A DNA stretch of 64,000 nt, from positions 1-64,000 of the forward strand of contig JADCFX010000010.1 of the NCBI GenBank assembly GCA_020249285.1, written 5' to 3'. The position numbers and the translations under genes are program-made. Of the stretch, positions 17,390 through 26,016 are shown in pieces. This stretch comes from Roseomonas sp. GTDB lineage: Bacteria > Pseudomonadota > Alphaproteobacteria > Acetobacterales > Acetobacteraceae. Position 1 is the stretch's first letter. Each line of letters opens with the position of its first letter. Under the pieces are notes generated by a model. That model ran no database searches and was not told where the DNA came from. It saw only the letters and a program-made list of their open reading frames with translations.

Positions 17390-18253
17390 ATGGCAAGCAC
17401 ATCTCACGCGCAGGCAACCTCGGCGGAGGGCGAAGCGCCGCCGCCGAATAAACATCCCTATCATTTGGTTGATCCTTCACCCTGGCCGCTGGTCGGGTCC
17501 TTTGCCGGTGGCGCGCTGGTGCTGGGCATTATCCTTTGGGCGCATTATGGCGATCGCGTTGTCTTCTTCCTGGGCCTCGCCGGTCTTCTTGCGACCATGT
17601 TCTTCTGGTGGCGCGATGTGGTGAAGGAAAGCCGCACGCCGGGGCTGCATACGCCGATCGTGCGCATTGGGTTGCGCTACGGCATGACGCTGTTCATCGC
17701 TTCCGAAGTCATGTTCTTCGTAGCCTTCTTCTGGGCCTATTTCCATTTCGCGCTATTCCCGGTGCATGTTTCGGGCGCTGAAGTGGCGATGTGGCCGCCC
17801 AAGGGCACGCTCACCTTTGATCCCTTCGATCTGCCCTTCCTGAATACCATGATCCTGCTGCTGTCGGGCTGCACCGTCACCTGGGCGCACCATGCCTTGC
17901 TGAACAATGACCGCAAGGGGCTCATCAGGGGCCTGACCATCACAGTGCTGCTTGGCGTGATCTTCTCCGGCTTACAGGCTTGGGAATACAGCATGGCGCC
18001 GTTCAAGTTCTACAATGGCGGGATCTATTCCTCGACCTTCTTCCTGGCGACCGGCTTCCATGGCTTCCATGTGATTGTCGGCACCACCTTCCTGTTTGTC
18101 TGCCTGATCCGCGCCATGAAGGGCCATTTTACGCCGGAACGTCACTTCGGCTTTGAAGCCGCGGCTTGGTATTGGCATTTCGTGGACGTGGTCTGGCTGT
18201 TCCTATTTGTCTGCATCTATTGGTGGGGTGCGGGCGAAATCGCGCATCACTGA
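17390..18253 (+). CDS. ctaE: cytochrome c oxidase subunit III
   Basis: 287 aa with seven membrane segments. Family signatures: KHPYHLVDPSPWPL at the N-terminus, WWRDVVKES, SEVMFFVAFFWAYFH (lipid/proton-antenna Glu) and YWHFVDVVWLFLF at the C-terminus. It sits 120 bp after ctaG. The N-terminal 20 residues (Ala/Ser/Pro) are variable. It stabilises subunit I and sustains proton uptake. A strong hairpin lies just downstream. Confidence 0.97.
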   Translation: MASTSHAQATSAEGEAPPPNKHPYHLVDPSPWPLVGSFAGGALVLGIILWAHYGDRVVFFLGLAGLLATMFFWWRDVVKESRTPGLHTPIVRIGLRYGMTLFIASEVMFFVAFFWAYFHFALFPVHVSGAEVAMWPPKGTLTFDPFDLPFLNTMILLLSGCTVTWAHHALLNNDRKGLIRGLTITVLLGVIFSGLQAWEYSMAPFKFYNGGIYSSTFFLATGFHGFHVIVGTTFLFVCLIRAMKGHFTPERHFGFEAAAWYWHFVDVVWLFLFVCIYWWGAGEIAHH

Positions 18254-18260
18254 AGTTTGG

Positions 18261-18295
18261 CCGGCGCCGCGCGTGGAAACGCATGGCGGCGCCGG
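18261..18295 (+). terminator. hairpin after ctaE, possible transcript end
   Basis: CCGGCGCCGC and GCGGCGCCGG pair perfectly, and inside them GCGT pairs with ACGC around GGAA. It starts 7 bp after the ctaE stop. No T-run follows, so it may act as an RNA-stability hairpin or partial terminator separating the oxidase genes from surf1. Confidence 0.5.
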
Positions 18296-18443
18296 CTTGC
18301 TGAAATCAGCCGCCCTTGACCGCTGCGGGCGAAGCGCCGGCGGTGGCAGGGATTTTTTGGATCGGCGCCGCTGATGGTGTTGCGAGTTCCCAGAGCTTGA
18401 CTGCTTGGCTTGCAATGGCGCCATCGCCCTATGATTTGAATTC

Positions 18444-19118
18444 ATGATGTCCTCTCGCCGTATGCTGTGGCCCGCTTTGGCGGGGTTGCCCGTTCTGATC
18501 ATTCTGCTGGGGCTCGGCACCTGGCAGGCGCAGCGTTTGGCGTGGAAGACCGATTTACTGGAGCGCATTGCCGCTGCCGAAGCCGCCGCGCCCGCGCCCT
18601 TCACCGACTCGCCCGTGCCTTATGCGAAGCTTGAGGCTGTTGGGCGCTTCGACCATGCACGCGAAGCCCTGCTGGGCGTTGAAATCCGCGCGAATAGGAT
18701 GGGTGCGCGGCTGATCGTCCCGTTCCTGCGCGATTCCGGCCCGCCCTTGCTGGTGGATCGCGGTTGGGTGCCGGTGGATGGGCTGGCCAGCCTGCCGCGG
18801 CCTGAGGGCCTGCAGCGCATCACCGGCTATATCCGCTTTGGTGAGGCCGCGGGGCGCTTCGCCGCGCAGGATGATGTGGCGGGGCGGCGCTTCTATCACT
18901 TCGACCCTGTGGCGATTGGCGCGGCGCTTGGCCTGCCTGGCACGGCGCCCTATGCGCTGGTGCTGATCGGCCCCGCAGGCAGCCTGCCAGAGCCCGCACA
19001 GACCCTGCCACGCCCGCGCAACAACCACCTTGGCTATGCCATCACCTGGTATGGCCTGGCGCTATCCCTGATTGGCGTTTTCGTCGCCTTTGCTTGGCGG
19101 AACAGGAAGAAAACCTGA
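18444..19118 (+). CDS. SURF1-family cytochrome oxidase assembly protein
   Basis: 224 aa. It has the SURF1 layout of two membrane helices flanking a periplasmic domain: helix 1 about 8-26 (ALAGLPVLIILLGLGTWQ, followed by the QRLAWK signature) and helix 2 about 198-218 (ITWYGLALSLIGVFVAFA). LLVDRGWVPVDGL and RNNHLGYAITWYGLA are family motifs. It assists heme A insertion into CtaD. The gene starts 190 bp after ctaE and its stop abuts the ATG of the M32 peptidase. Confidence 0.93.
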   Translation: MMSSRRMLWPALAGLPVLIILLGLGTWQAQRLAWKTDLLERIAAAEAAAPAPFTDSPVPYAKLEAVGRFDHAREALLGVEIRANRMGARLIVPFLRDSGPPLLVDRGWVPVDGLASLPRPEGLQRITGYIRFGEAAGRFAAQDDVAGRRFYHFDPVAIGAALGLPGTAPYALVLIGPAGSLPEPAQTLPRPRNNHLGYAITWYGLALSLIGVFVAFAWRNRKKT

Positions 19119-20606
19119 ATGACCAATACTGCCTATGCCAGCCTGAAATCCCGTTTTGGGCGCATCGCCGCGCTGAATGAAGCCGCCGCCATGCTGCATT
19201 GGGATGCAAGCGCCATGATGCCTTCAGGCGGTGGGGTAGCGCGGGGTGAGCAATTGGCGACGCTCGCGGGCCTTGCGCATGAATTGCTGACCGCGCCGGT
19301 GGTGGCGGAAGAACTCGCGCGGGCTAAGGCTGAAGGGGACTGGGACAGCGCAAACCTTGCCCTGATGCGCCGCACCCATGCGCGCGCCACCGCCTTGCCG
19401 ACCAGCCTGGTGGAAGCAACCACGCGCGCCAATTCGGCCTGTGAGAAAATCTGGCGCGAGGCCAAGGCGCGCGCGGATTTCGCCATGGTGCGCGGGGCCT
19501 TGACCGAAGTTGTGGCGCTGCAACGCGAAACCGCCGCCGCGCTTTCCGCCGCGCTTGGCATGGCGCCTTATGATGCGCTGATGGATGGCTATCAGCGCGG
19601 TGTGACAGCGGCAGATGTGGAGCCTGTCTTCGCGGCCTATGAAGCCTTCCTGGCCGAAGCTTTGCCGCGCGCTGAGGAAATCCAGTCACGCCGCGGTGCG
19701 CCCGTGCCGCTGACGGGGACATTCCCCGTGGCAGCGCAAAAGGCGCTGTGCCAAGCGCTCTCGGCGCGCATTGGCTTGGAGTATGATCATGCGCGGCTGG
19801 ATGAATCGCTGCATCCGTTCTGCGGCGGCACACCCGCCGATGTGCGCATCACGACCTTTTATGATGAGGGTGATGTCGCAAAGGCACTGCTTGGCGTGCT
19901 GCATGAAACGGGACACGCGCTGTATGAACGCGGCCTGCCGGCAGCCTATGCGCGCCAGCCGGTGGGTGAAGCGGCGGGGATGGCCGCGCATGAAAGCCAA
20001 TCGCTGATCGTTGAAATGCAGGCCTGCCGTTCGGATGCGTTCTTGCGCTTTCTGGCCAGCGAATTGCGCACATGTTTTGGCTGCGATGCGGCGGCGGTGG
20101 CGCCCGAGAATCTGGGGCGCTTATGGCGGCGTGTTTCGCGCGGCTTTATCCGTGTGGATGCGGATGAAATCACCTATCCCGCCCATGTCATTCTGCGGTT
20201 TCGCTTGGAAAAAGCGATGATCGAAGGCGCGCTTTCTGTGGCTGATCTACCTGGCGCCTGGAATGACGGCCTGGAAAAGCTACTCGGCATTCGCCCGCCC
20301 AATGATGCCAAGGGGTGCTTGCAGGATATTCATTGGCACGACGGCGCCTTTGGTTATTTCCCATCCTACACCTTGGGCGCCATGGCGGCGGCGCAATTGA
20401 TGAAGGCAGCCCGCGCCGCAGAACCGGGGCTGGATGCCGCGTTGGCGGAAGGAGATATGGCGCCCTTGCTTGGCTGGCTGCGTGCCCATGTGCATGGCAA
20501 GGGTTCGCTGCTCGGCTTTCAGGATTTGTTGCGCGCGGCGACAGGGAAGTCGCTTGATCCGCAGGATTTCATGGATCATTTGCGGGCGCGATATTTGGTG
20601 GCGTAA
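19119..20606 (+). CDS. M32-family metallocarboxypeptidase (Taq/Pfu type)
   Basis: 495 aa, the family's usual length. Zn site HETGH (at about 264-268) with the third ligand region HESQSLIVE at about 290-298. DVRITTFYDEGDVAKALLGVL precedes it and FPSYTLGAMAAAQLM is the conserved C-terminal pattern. It is a cytosolic enzyme removing C-terminal residues from peptides. The ATG immediately follows the surf1 stop, so the two are probably co-transcribed although functionally unrelated. Confidence 0.95.
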   Translation: MTNTAYASLKSRFGRIAALNEAAAMLHWDASAMMPSGGGVARGEQLATLAGLAHELLTAPVVAEELARAKAEGDWDSANLALMRRTHARATALPTSLVEATTRANSACEKIWREAKARADFAMVRGALTEVVALQRETAAALSAALGMAPYDALMDGYQRGVTAADVEPVFAAYEAFLAEALPRAEEIQSRRGAPVPLTGTFPVAAQKALCQALSARIGLEYDHARLDESLHPFCGGTPADVRITTFYDEGDVAKALLGVLHETGHALYERGLPAAYARQPVGEAAGMAAHESQSLIVEMQACRSDAFLRFLASELRTCFGCDAAAVAPENLGRLWRRVSRGFIRVDADEITYPAHVILRFRLEKAMIEGALSVADLPGAWNDGLEKLLGIRPPNDAKGCLQDIHWHDGAFGYFPSYTLGAMAAAQLMKAARAAEPGLDAALAEGDMAPLLGWLRAHVHGKGSLLGFQDLLRAATGKSLDPQDFMDHLRARYLVA

Positions 20607-20615
20607 CGCCGCCGA

Positions 20616-21299
20616 TCAGGCAATCTCTCGCAGCATCTTGGCGCGCATGGCGCGGGCGAAATCGCGCCGCGTCTCAGCTACCATCACAAAGGCGCCAGGC
20701 CCACCCATCACATTGCGTTCATAATGCACATGCAGCGGTTCATTGCCGCGCGTGACCGGCGCGATTTCAATGGCGAGGCCATTGATGGTGATGCCCTGCG
20801 CCACCGCCGCATCCCGCGCATCAGGCGCCGCGATGATGGAACGCATATCCGGCCCATCGCCGGCCACATCAATCACACGTTCACTTGCGCGATAAGGCGC
20901 TGCGGCAATCAGCGCGGCGGCATGGGCGATGGCATCACCAATGGCATTGTAGCTCTGGCGCGATCTTGGCGCGGCCAGCACGGCATTGGCGAAAGCCTGG
21001 GCTGAGGCCGCATCACTCACGCGGTGCCAATCCACCACCAGCGCGGCGCCGCCGGGGCTGCCCCATTCCGTCATGGCCAGCGCAATGGCGCGCCGCGGAT
21101 TGGCGGCAATGGCGGCAAGTACCGCGGGATGCGTGATGGATTCCGCAATGCCTTCCCGTTGCAGGCGAAACTCATCCGCATCAATGGAACCAGAGGCATC
21201 CATCGACAGCACCAGCAGCAGATCCACTTCGGGCGCGGCCTGCGCGCCAGCCGTAGCGCTGATCAGGGCCGAGGCGAAGATAAGTCCTCGGCGGCGCAT
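20616..21299 (-). CDS. DUF1194 family secreted protein with vWA-like domain
   Basis: 227 aa with a signal peptide (about 1-21, ending AQAAP). A von Willebrand A-type fold is suggested by the metal-adhesion motif DASGSID at about 34-40, then ALAMTEW and RVIDVAGDGPDM. This matches DUF1194. Probably periplasmic. Its ATG overlaps the stop of the upstream CitE-like gene (TGATG), so it is translated with a CoA-ester pathway although no direct link is known. Function unknown. Confidence 0.85.
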   Translation of the reverse strand: MRRRGLIFASALISATAGAQAAPEVDLLLVLSMDASGSIDADEFRLQREGIAESITHPAVLAAIAANPRRAIALAMTEWGSPGGAALVVDWHRVSDAASAQAFANAVLAAPRSRQSYNAIGDAIAHAAALIAAAPYRASERVIDVAGDGPDMRSIIAAPDARDAAVAQGITINGLAIEIAPVTRGNEPLHVHYERNVMGGPGAFVMVAETRRDFARAMRAKMLREIA

Positions 21300-22168
21300 C
21301 AGCGTGCCCGCGCCAGCAAACGCCGCGCCCTTTCCACCACCGGCAGGTCAATCATCGCCCCTTCAAAAGCAACCGCACCCTTGCCTTCCGCAAGCGCCGC
21401 ATCAAAAGCCGCGATCAACCGACGCGCGCGTTCCACTTCCGCCGGCGCTGGCCCGTATTCCTCATTCACCACCGCCACTTGCGCGGGATGGATGCAGGCG
21501 GCGCAGCCAAAGCCCAAAGCGCGGGACCGGCGCAAAGATGCCCGATAGGCATCAAGATCGGAAAAATCCGCAAAAACACCAATGGACCCCAGAGGCAGGA
21601 TGCGCGCAGCGCGTGCCGCCGCCACCGCCATCATGCCATAGACGTAGAGCGCATCAGCGCCCGGCACGGCTTCCAATTCGGTTGAGAGGTCTTCCGAGCC
21701 AACGCCAAGCGCTGCCATGCGTGGATCAGCCAAAGCAATCGCGTGCAAGGCGGGCAGCGCATCGGGTGTTTCCACCACGCCGATGAAGCGCGTGTGACCG
21801 ATGCGCATACCAAGCGCCGCTTCGCGCGCCGCCACCACTTCCGATAGAAGCTTGATGTGTTCCGGCCCCATGACCTTTGGCAGCATCAGGGCGGACACTT
21901 CCGGCATGATGGCTGCCGCAATATCCGGCACGGCCAATTCCAAAGGCCGGTTGATACGCACACAAATTTCCTGACCATGCGCGGCGATGGTTTTCGCAGC
22001 GGCGGGCAGGGCCGCGCGCGCGGCTTCTTTCTCGCTGGGCGGGATGGAATCTTCCAGATCAAGAATGATCACATCCGCGCCACGCGTATGCGCCTTGGCC
22101 ACAAAACGCTCGGCAACTGCTGGGATGAACAGCAAGGATCGCCAGCTATTGGGGTTGGATGCGGCCAT
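21299..22168 (-). CDS. CitE/HpcH-family acyl-CoA lyase
   Basis: 289 aa TIM-barrel lyase. RSLLFIPA near the N-terminus, VIILDLEDSIPPSEKEAAR (Mg-binding Glu/Asp), CVRINRP, and the second metal Glu in GVVETPDAL. GFGCAACIHPAQV is the typical C-terminal segment. Members split citramalyl-, malyl- or citryl-type CoA esters. Neighbouring genes in the same overlapping operon encode a mesaconyl-type hydratase, which favours (S)-citramalyl-CoA or beta-methylmalyl-CoA as substrate. Both ends overlap the flanking genes by 1 bp (TGATG). Confidence 0.88.
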   Translation of the reverse strand: MAASNPNSWRSLLFIPAVAERFVAKAHTRGADVIILDLEDSIPPSEKEAARAALPAAAKTIAAHGQEICVRINRPLELAVPDIAAAIMPEVSALMLPKVMGPEHIKLLSEVVAAREAALGMRIGHTRFIGVVETPDALPALHAIALADPRMAALGVGSEDLSTELEAVPGADALYVYGMMAVAAARAARILPLGSIGVFADFSDLDAYRASLRRSRALGFGCAACIHPAQVAVVNEEYGPAPAEVERARRLIAAFDAALAEGKGAVAFEGAMIDLPVVERARRLLARAR

Positions 22169-23037
22169 CAGGCGAACTCCGCTTCCAGCTTGGCGCAGAG
22201 ATAACCATCCTTATCCGCCGCCCAGCATTCCATTTTGCCATCAGCCTGCGCTGCGCCGCAAAGTGTCACGGCATCGCCCACCCAAAGCGGGCGCGCGAGC
22301 CGCGCGGTGAAGCCCACCAGCCGCCCCTTGGCGCGCTTCAACGCTGCATCCAGAATCAATTGCATGGTCAGGCCACCATTTTGTACTGTCGCCTGATAAC
22401 CTTCTTCATCCCGCGTATAATCCGCATCATAATGGATGCGATGCGCGTTCCAGGTGACGGAAGAATAGCGGAACACCAAAGGCGAAGACAGCAGCACCTT
22501 ATCAGCCCAAGCAGCGCCCTCAGGCGCCGGCACCGGCGGTGTTGCGGTGGTTTTTTGCCCGGGCGGCGTGGCATCGCGATACATCGCGTCAAATTCCTCA
22601 ACCGCAATGATCTGCCCGCGGCTTTCGATGGTGTGGCGCATGGTCAGCACCGCCATGCGCCCGGTGCGGCCATGCTTTGGAATAATCGCCGCCACTTCGG
22701 CCTTTTTGATCGCGGGTTCACCCACCACAAGCTGGCCATTGATTGTCACGCGCCGGCCAGCGCCCATGCGGCGTGGCAGCGGAATGGGCGGCAGAAACAC
22801 GCCCTTATGCGGGTGGCCATCCGGGCCGATATCGCTTTGCTTCGCGATATCGGGGAAGAACATGCTGAACCAATGCGGCGGCAGGGCCATGCCCTGAGTA
22901 ATGCTGGCCGGGTCCATATCCAGCATGCCGGCAATCCGGCGCGCGGATGAAAGCCCGATTTCATCTTCCACAATACGCGTGCGCCCCACCCAAGGCGCAA
23001 GCGCGGCAATCGCCGCATCAAATTCAGCATCATTCAT
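22168..23037 (-). CDS. HTD2/FAS1-like hot-dog hydratase (mesaconyl- or itaconyl-CoA hydratase type)
   Basis: 289 aa from ATG 23037, which overlaps the upstream stop (ATGA). Double hot-dog layout: the N-terminal half lacks catalytic residues (IPLPRRMGAGRR), and the C-terminal half carries the hydratase motif WNAHRIHYDADY at about 204-215, then EGYQATVQNGGLT. Relatives include mesaconyl-C4-CoA hydratase and itaconyl-CoA hydratase (Ich). Together with the CitE-like lyase it could run itaconate/mesaconate breakdown to pyruvate and acetyl-CoA; no dedicated CoA-transferase gene is adjacent. Confidence 0.85.
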   Translation of the reverse strand: MNDAEFDAAIAALAPWVGRTRIVEDEIGLSSARRIAGMLDMDPASITQGMALPPHWFSMFFPDIAKQSDIGPDGHPHKGVFLPPIPLPRRMGAGRRVTINGQLVVGEPAIKKAEVAAIIPKHGRTGRMAVLTMRHTIESRGQIIAVEEFDAMYRDATPPGQKTTATPPVPAPEGAAWADKVLLSSPLVFRYSSVTWNAHRIHYDADYTRDEEGYQATVQNGGLTMQLILDAALKRAKGRLVGFTARLARPLWVGDAVTLCGAAQADGKMECWAADKDGYLCAKLEAEFA

Positions 23038-23876
23038 GGCATTGCATCCCAGCACATACGCGTGAGCCGCCCAGCGGTGGCAAAGGCAGCGGTATAACCC
23101 GGCATGCCATCCGGCAAGGTCTCTTGCACCTTATCCGTGAAAACACTGATGATGAAGCGCGGCGTATTGCCCCGATACACCACGCCCGCATCCATCCGCC
23201 CGCGCGGCCCGCGCCCGGTTTTATGCGCAACCTTGGTCTTGCCTGGCAGCATGGAGGGGATCAGGTTGCGGAGCCTCTGCCAGGACAGAATATCAAGCCC
23301 GAGCTGGCAAAGTTCCACACTGGCGCCGAGTTCCGCCGCCGCGCCCACGTCAGCGGCGCCCTTCAGCATCTTCTCCAACAAAATGCCCTGATCATGCGCC
23401 GTGGTGCTGGCCACCGCTTCAATCGGATGATCCCAAGTGAGGCCGGGCGGTGGGAAATTCACCCGATGCGTCGTGCCCTTCATGCCGATGCGGCGGCACC
23501 AGGCATTCAGCGCATCACGGTCCAGCCTTTCCAGCACAAGCTGCGTGCACACATTGTCGCTGGTGATGATCATATTCACGAAAGCATCGCGCAACGGAAT
23601 GACGCAGCCTGGCGTCATGTGTTGATAGGTGCCGCTATCCACCCCTTCCTGCAGGCGCGCTTCAATGGTGCATGGCTCATCCAGTTTCAGCACGCCTTCA
23701 TGCACACGCGACAGCGCATGCATGAGGATCGAGGTTTTGCGCGTGCTGGCCGATGGCAGCACCATATCGCCATCGCGATCCGCTTCCTGGCCCGTCACCA
23801 GATCCTTCACATACCAGCTTGTGGTGAAGGGTTGCGCGTCGCACAGCGCGTTCATGCGCGCGATCAATTCCTGCAT
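23034..23876 (-). CDS. cytosolic beta-lactamase-fold serine hydrolase (class A-like)
   Basis: 280 aa. Class A beta-lactamase/PBP landmarks are intact: S44-T-R-K47, S106-D-N108 and K219-T-G221. There is no signal peptide, so it should stay in the cytoplasm, unlike true beta-lactamases. The omega-loop ExxLN (Glu166) is not visible; the region reads PPPGLTWDHPIEAVA, so efficient beta-lactam turnover is unlikely. It is first in a four-gene overlapping operon with CoA-ester enzymes, suggesting an esterase, amidase or lactonase role in the same pathway. Confidence 0.82.
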   Translation of the reverse strand: MQELIARMNALCDAQPFTTSWYVKDLVTGQEADRDGDMVLPSASTRKTSILMHALSRVHEGVLKLDEPCTIEARLQEGVDSGTYQHMTPGCVIPLRDAFVNMIITSDNVCTQLVLERLDRDALNAWCRRIGMKGTTHRVNFPPPGLTWDHPIEAVASTTAHDQGILLEKMLKGAADVGAAAELGASVELCQLGLDILSWQRLRNLIPSMLPGKTKVAHKTGRGPRGRMDAGVVYRGNTPRFIISVFTDKVQETLPDGMPGYTAAFATAGRLTRMCWDAMP

Positions 23877-23975
23877 GGGCGTTCTCCTATGCTGGGCAGG
23901 CTAACCCTGGCCGGGCAGCATGGCCAGGGCGCGGCTTTTCCGGTTAGGCTGGCGCCAACAACGGAGGATCGAAGC

Positions 23976-24902
23976 ATGAGGCAGAATATCAAGCATGTCG
24001 CGGTAATTGGCGCGGGCACCATTGGCGCTTCCTGGGCGGCCTATTTCCTGAGCCGTGGCTTGAGCGTGACAGCAAGCGACCCTTCCCCCGGCGCGCCTGA
24101 TTTGATACGCCGCATGGTGGAAAATGCCTGGCCCATCCTGATGCGGCTTGGCGGCAAGGCGGACGCCAACCCCAATGCCTGGCGCTTTGAAGCGGACCCC
24201 GTGGCCGCTGTGGCCGGGGCGGATTTCGTGCAGGAAAGCGCGCCGGAACGGCTTGAGGTGAAGCAGCCCTTGCTCGCGCGCATTGATGCGGCGCTGCCGG
24301 CGGATGTGGTGATTGCCTCCTCCACTTCCGGCCTGCTGGCCAGCCGCTTGTCGGAACATTGCGCGCGTGCCGAACGCGTGGTGATCGGCCACCCCTTCAA
24401 CCCGCCGCATCTGATCCCGCTGGTTGAGGTTGTGGGCGGCGCCAAGGGTAGCCCGGAAGCCGTGCAGGCCGCGATGGAATTCTATCGCGCGATTGGCAAA
24501 TACCCAATCGAGATCAAGAAGGAAGTACCCGGCCATTTGGCGAACCGCTTGCAAGCGGCGCTTTGGCGCGAAGCGGTGCATCTGGTGGCGGAAGGGGTTG
24601 CGAGTGTTGCTGATGTGGATGCCGCCATCAGCGAAGGCCCGGGGCTGCGCTGGGCGCTCATGGGGCCGCATACCACCTTCCATTTGGCGGGCGGCGAGGG
24701 CGGCATGGCGCATTTCCTGCACCATTTGCTGCCGGCGGTGACAAGCTGGTGGGATGATCTGGGGCATCCGAATGTGGATGCGGATTTGCAGCGCGTGCTT
24801 GCGGAAGGTGTCGCGGAAGGCACCAAGGGTGCCTCCACGCGTGATCTTGCGGCGTGGCGCGATGCGGCTTTGGTGCGCTTGCTGGAAGCGAGGGGGAAGT
24901 AA
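23976..24902 (+). CDS. 3-hydroxyacyl-CoA dehydrogenase family protein (L-carnitine dehydrogenase-like)
   Basis: 308 aa from ATG 23976 (GGAGG eight bases upstream). Rossmann fold VAVIGAGTIGASWAAYF (about 8-24), SSTSGL and GHPFNPPHLIPLVEVVGG (catalytic His), then an all-helical C-terminal domain with PGHLANRLQAALWREA. The length and GPGLRWALMGP fit the lambda-crystallin/carnitine 3-dehydrogenase group rather than fatty-acid oxidation enzymes. NAD-dependent oxidation of a 3-hydroxy acid is expected. Substrate unproven. Confidence 0.85.
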   Translation: MRQNIKHVAVIGAGTIGASWAAYFLSRGLSVTASDPSPGAPDLIRRMVENAWPILMRLGGKADANPNAWRFEADPVAAVAGADFVQESAPERLEVKQPLLARIDAALPADVVIASSTSGLLASRLSEHCARAERVVIGHPFNPPHLIPLVEVVGGAKGSPEAVQAAMEFYRAIGKYPIEIKKEVPGHLANRLQAALWREAVHLVAEGVASVADVDAAISEGPGLRWALMGPHTTFHLAGGEGGMAHFLHHLLPAVTSWWDDLGHPNVDADLQRVLAEGVAEGTKGASTRDLAAWRDAALVRLLEARGK

Positions 24903-24905
24903 CCC

Positions 24906-25589
24906 GTGTCACGCGCCGCCCGTCTGCTCGATCTACTGCAGCTCTTGCGGCAGCATCGGCGGCCGGTAAGTGGCGCGGCGCTGGCATCGGCACTCGGCAT
25001 CAGCCTGCGTAGCCTGTATCGCGACATCGCCACCCTGCAGGGACAGGGCGCTGAGATAAGCGGCGAAGCCGGCATTGGCTATGTTTTGCGTCCGGGCTTT
25101 CTGCTGCCACCGCTGATGTTCCAGGAAGAAGAGATCGAAGCCCTGGCGCTTGGTCTGCGTTGGGTAGCGCAGCAGGGTGATCCGGTACTGGTCGAGGCCT
25201 CCCGCGTGGCACTGGCGAAGCTCGCGGGGGTTTTGCCGGTCGGGGTACGCAGCGCGCTTGAGGAATCGTCGCTTGTGGTGCCGCCAGCGGATCAGGCAGC
25301 GGTTGATCTATTGCCAACGCTGCGGCGCGCCATCCGCGCTGGCCGATGCCTGGTGCTGCGCTATCGCGACGAGCAGGGCAGGGAAACAGAGCGGCGCGTT
25401 TGGCCTTTCGGGCTTGTCTACTTCGATCAAGTACGCTTGCTGGCGGCTTGGTGCGAATTGCGTGGCGACTTCCGCCATTTTCGCGCCGACCGCATCGCTG
25501 CCCTGACCGAAACGGGGGAGCGCTATCCACAACGACGCCAAGCACTACTGCAAAAATGGCAAGAAATTGAGTGCAAAGGTCCGTTCTGA
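24906..25589 (+). CDS. HTH-WYL domain transcriptional regulator (YafY-like)
   Basis: 227 aa, GTG start 3 bp after the upstream stop. N-terminal DeoR-type winged helix (RAARLLDLLQLLRQH, then ASALGISLRSLYRDIATLQ at about 28-46), a linker domain, and a WYL domain (about 135-210). WYL residues include CLVLRYRDEQGRETERRVWPFGLV and HFRADRIAAL. Such regulators bind a small ligand or nucleic acid through the WYL pocket. It is followed by a VOC gene with a palindrome in the gap, a known type of pairing. Confidence 0.9.
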   Translation: MSRAARLLDLLQLLRQHRRPVSGAALASALGISLRSLYRDIATLQGQGAEISGEAGIGYVLRPGFLLPPLMFQEEEIEALALGLRWVAQQGDPVLVEASRVALAKLAGVLPVGVRSALEESSLVVPPADQAAVDLLPTLRRAIRAGRCLVLRYRDEQGRETERRVWPFGLVYFDQVRLLAAWCELRGDFRHFRADRIAALTETGERYPQRRQALLQKWQEIECKGPF

Positions 25590-25595
25590 AGACTG

Positions 25596-25612
25596 CTGAC
25601 ATAATCTGTCAG
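25596..25612. promoter_or_regulatory. palindromic operator between the WYL regulator and VOC gene
   Basis: CTGACA-TAATC-TGTCAG is a perfect 6-5-6 inverted repeat, 41 bp before the VOC start codon and 6 bp after the WYL gene stop. TGACA-type dyads upstream of VOC genes controlled by adjacent YafY/WYL regulators fit this arrangement. Binding by the WYL protein is inferred. Confidence 0.6.
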
Positions 25613-25653
25613 TGGCAGCGATTAGGTTGGACCTCCATCAAAGGAGGAACCCG

Positions 25654-26016
25654 ATGGCTGAACCCAATTTCACCGTGCTTTATGTGACGGATGTTTCGGC
25701 AAGCACAGAATTCTACACAGAATTGCTGGGTCGCCCGCCAGTCGAAGCATCGCCTGGTTTCGCCCTTTTCGCCTTGAAAAGCGGCATGATGCTGGGTCTT
25801 TGGCGGCGTTCGGAGGTGCAGCCCCCAGCAGCCGATCCAGGCGGTAGCGAATTGTCATTCCAAGTAGCGGATCCGGCGGCGGTTATCGCGTTGCATGCGG
25901 AATGGATGGCGCGTGGTCTCAGCATCATTCTGGCGCCAGCCAAGATGGATTTTGGCTTCACCTTTCTCGCATGCGACCCGGATGGGCATCGGCTGCGGGT
26001 CTTCGCCGAGCCATGA
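25654..26016 (+). CDS. VOC (glyoxalase/bleomycin-resistance) family protein
   Basis: 120 aa from ATG 25654 with AAGGAGG six bases upstream. Single VOC module: [18 protein letters not shown] at the N-terminus, then beta strands [27 protein letters not shown] and the C-terminal [13 protein letters not shown]. Probably a small-molecule-binding or resistance protein. Its stop overlaps the start of the EVE gene (ATGA). Likely regulated by the WYL protein through the palindrome just upstream. Confidence 0.92.
   Translation: MAEPNFTVLYVTDVSASTEFYTELLGRPPVEASPGFALFALKSGMMLGLWRRSEVQPPAADPGGSELSFQVADPAAVIALHAEWMARGLSIILAPAKMDFGFTFLACDPDGHRLRVFAEP

Noticed and set aside
22947..23975. Long open extension upstream of the 3-hydroxyacyl-CoA dehydrogenase start
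   Set aside because: It runs antisense through the beta-lactamase-like gene; the true start at 23976 has GGAGG upstream and begins the Rossmann fold.
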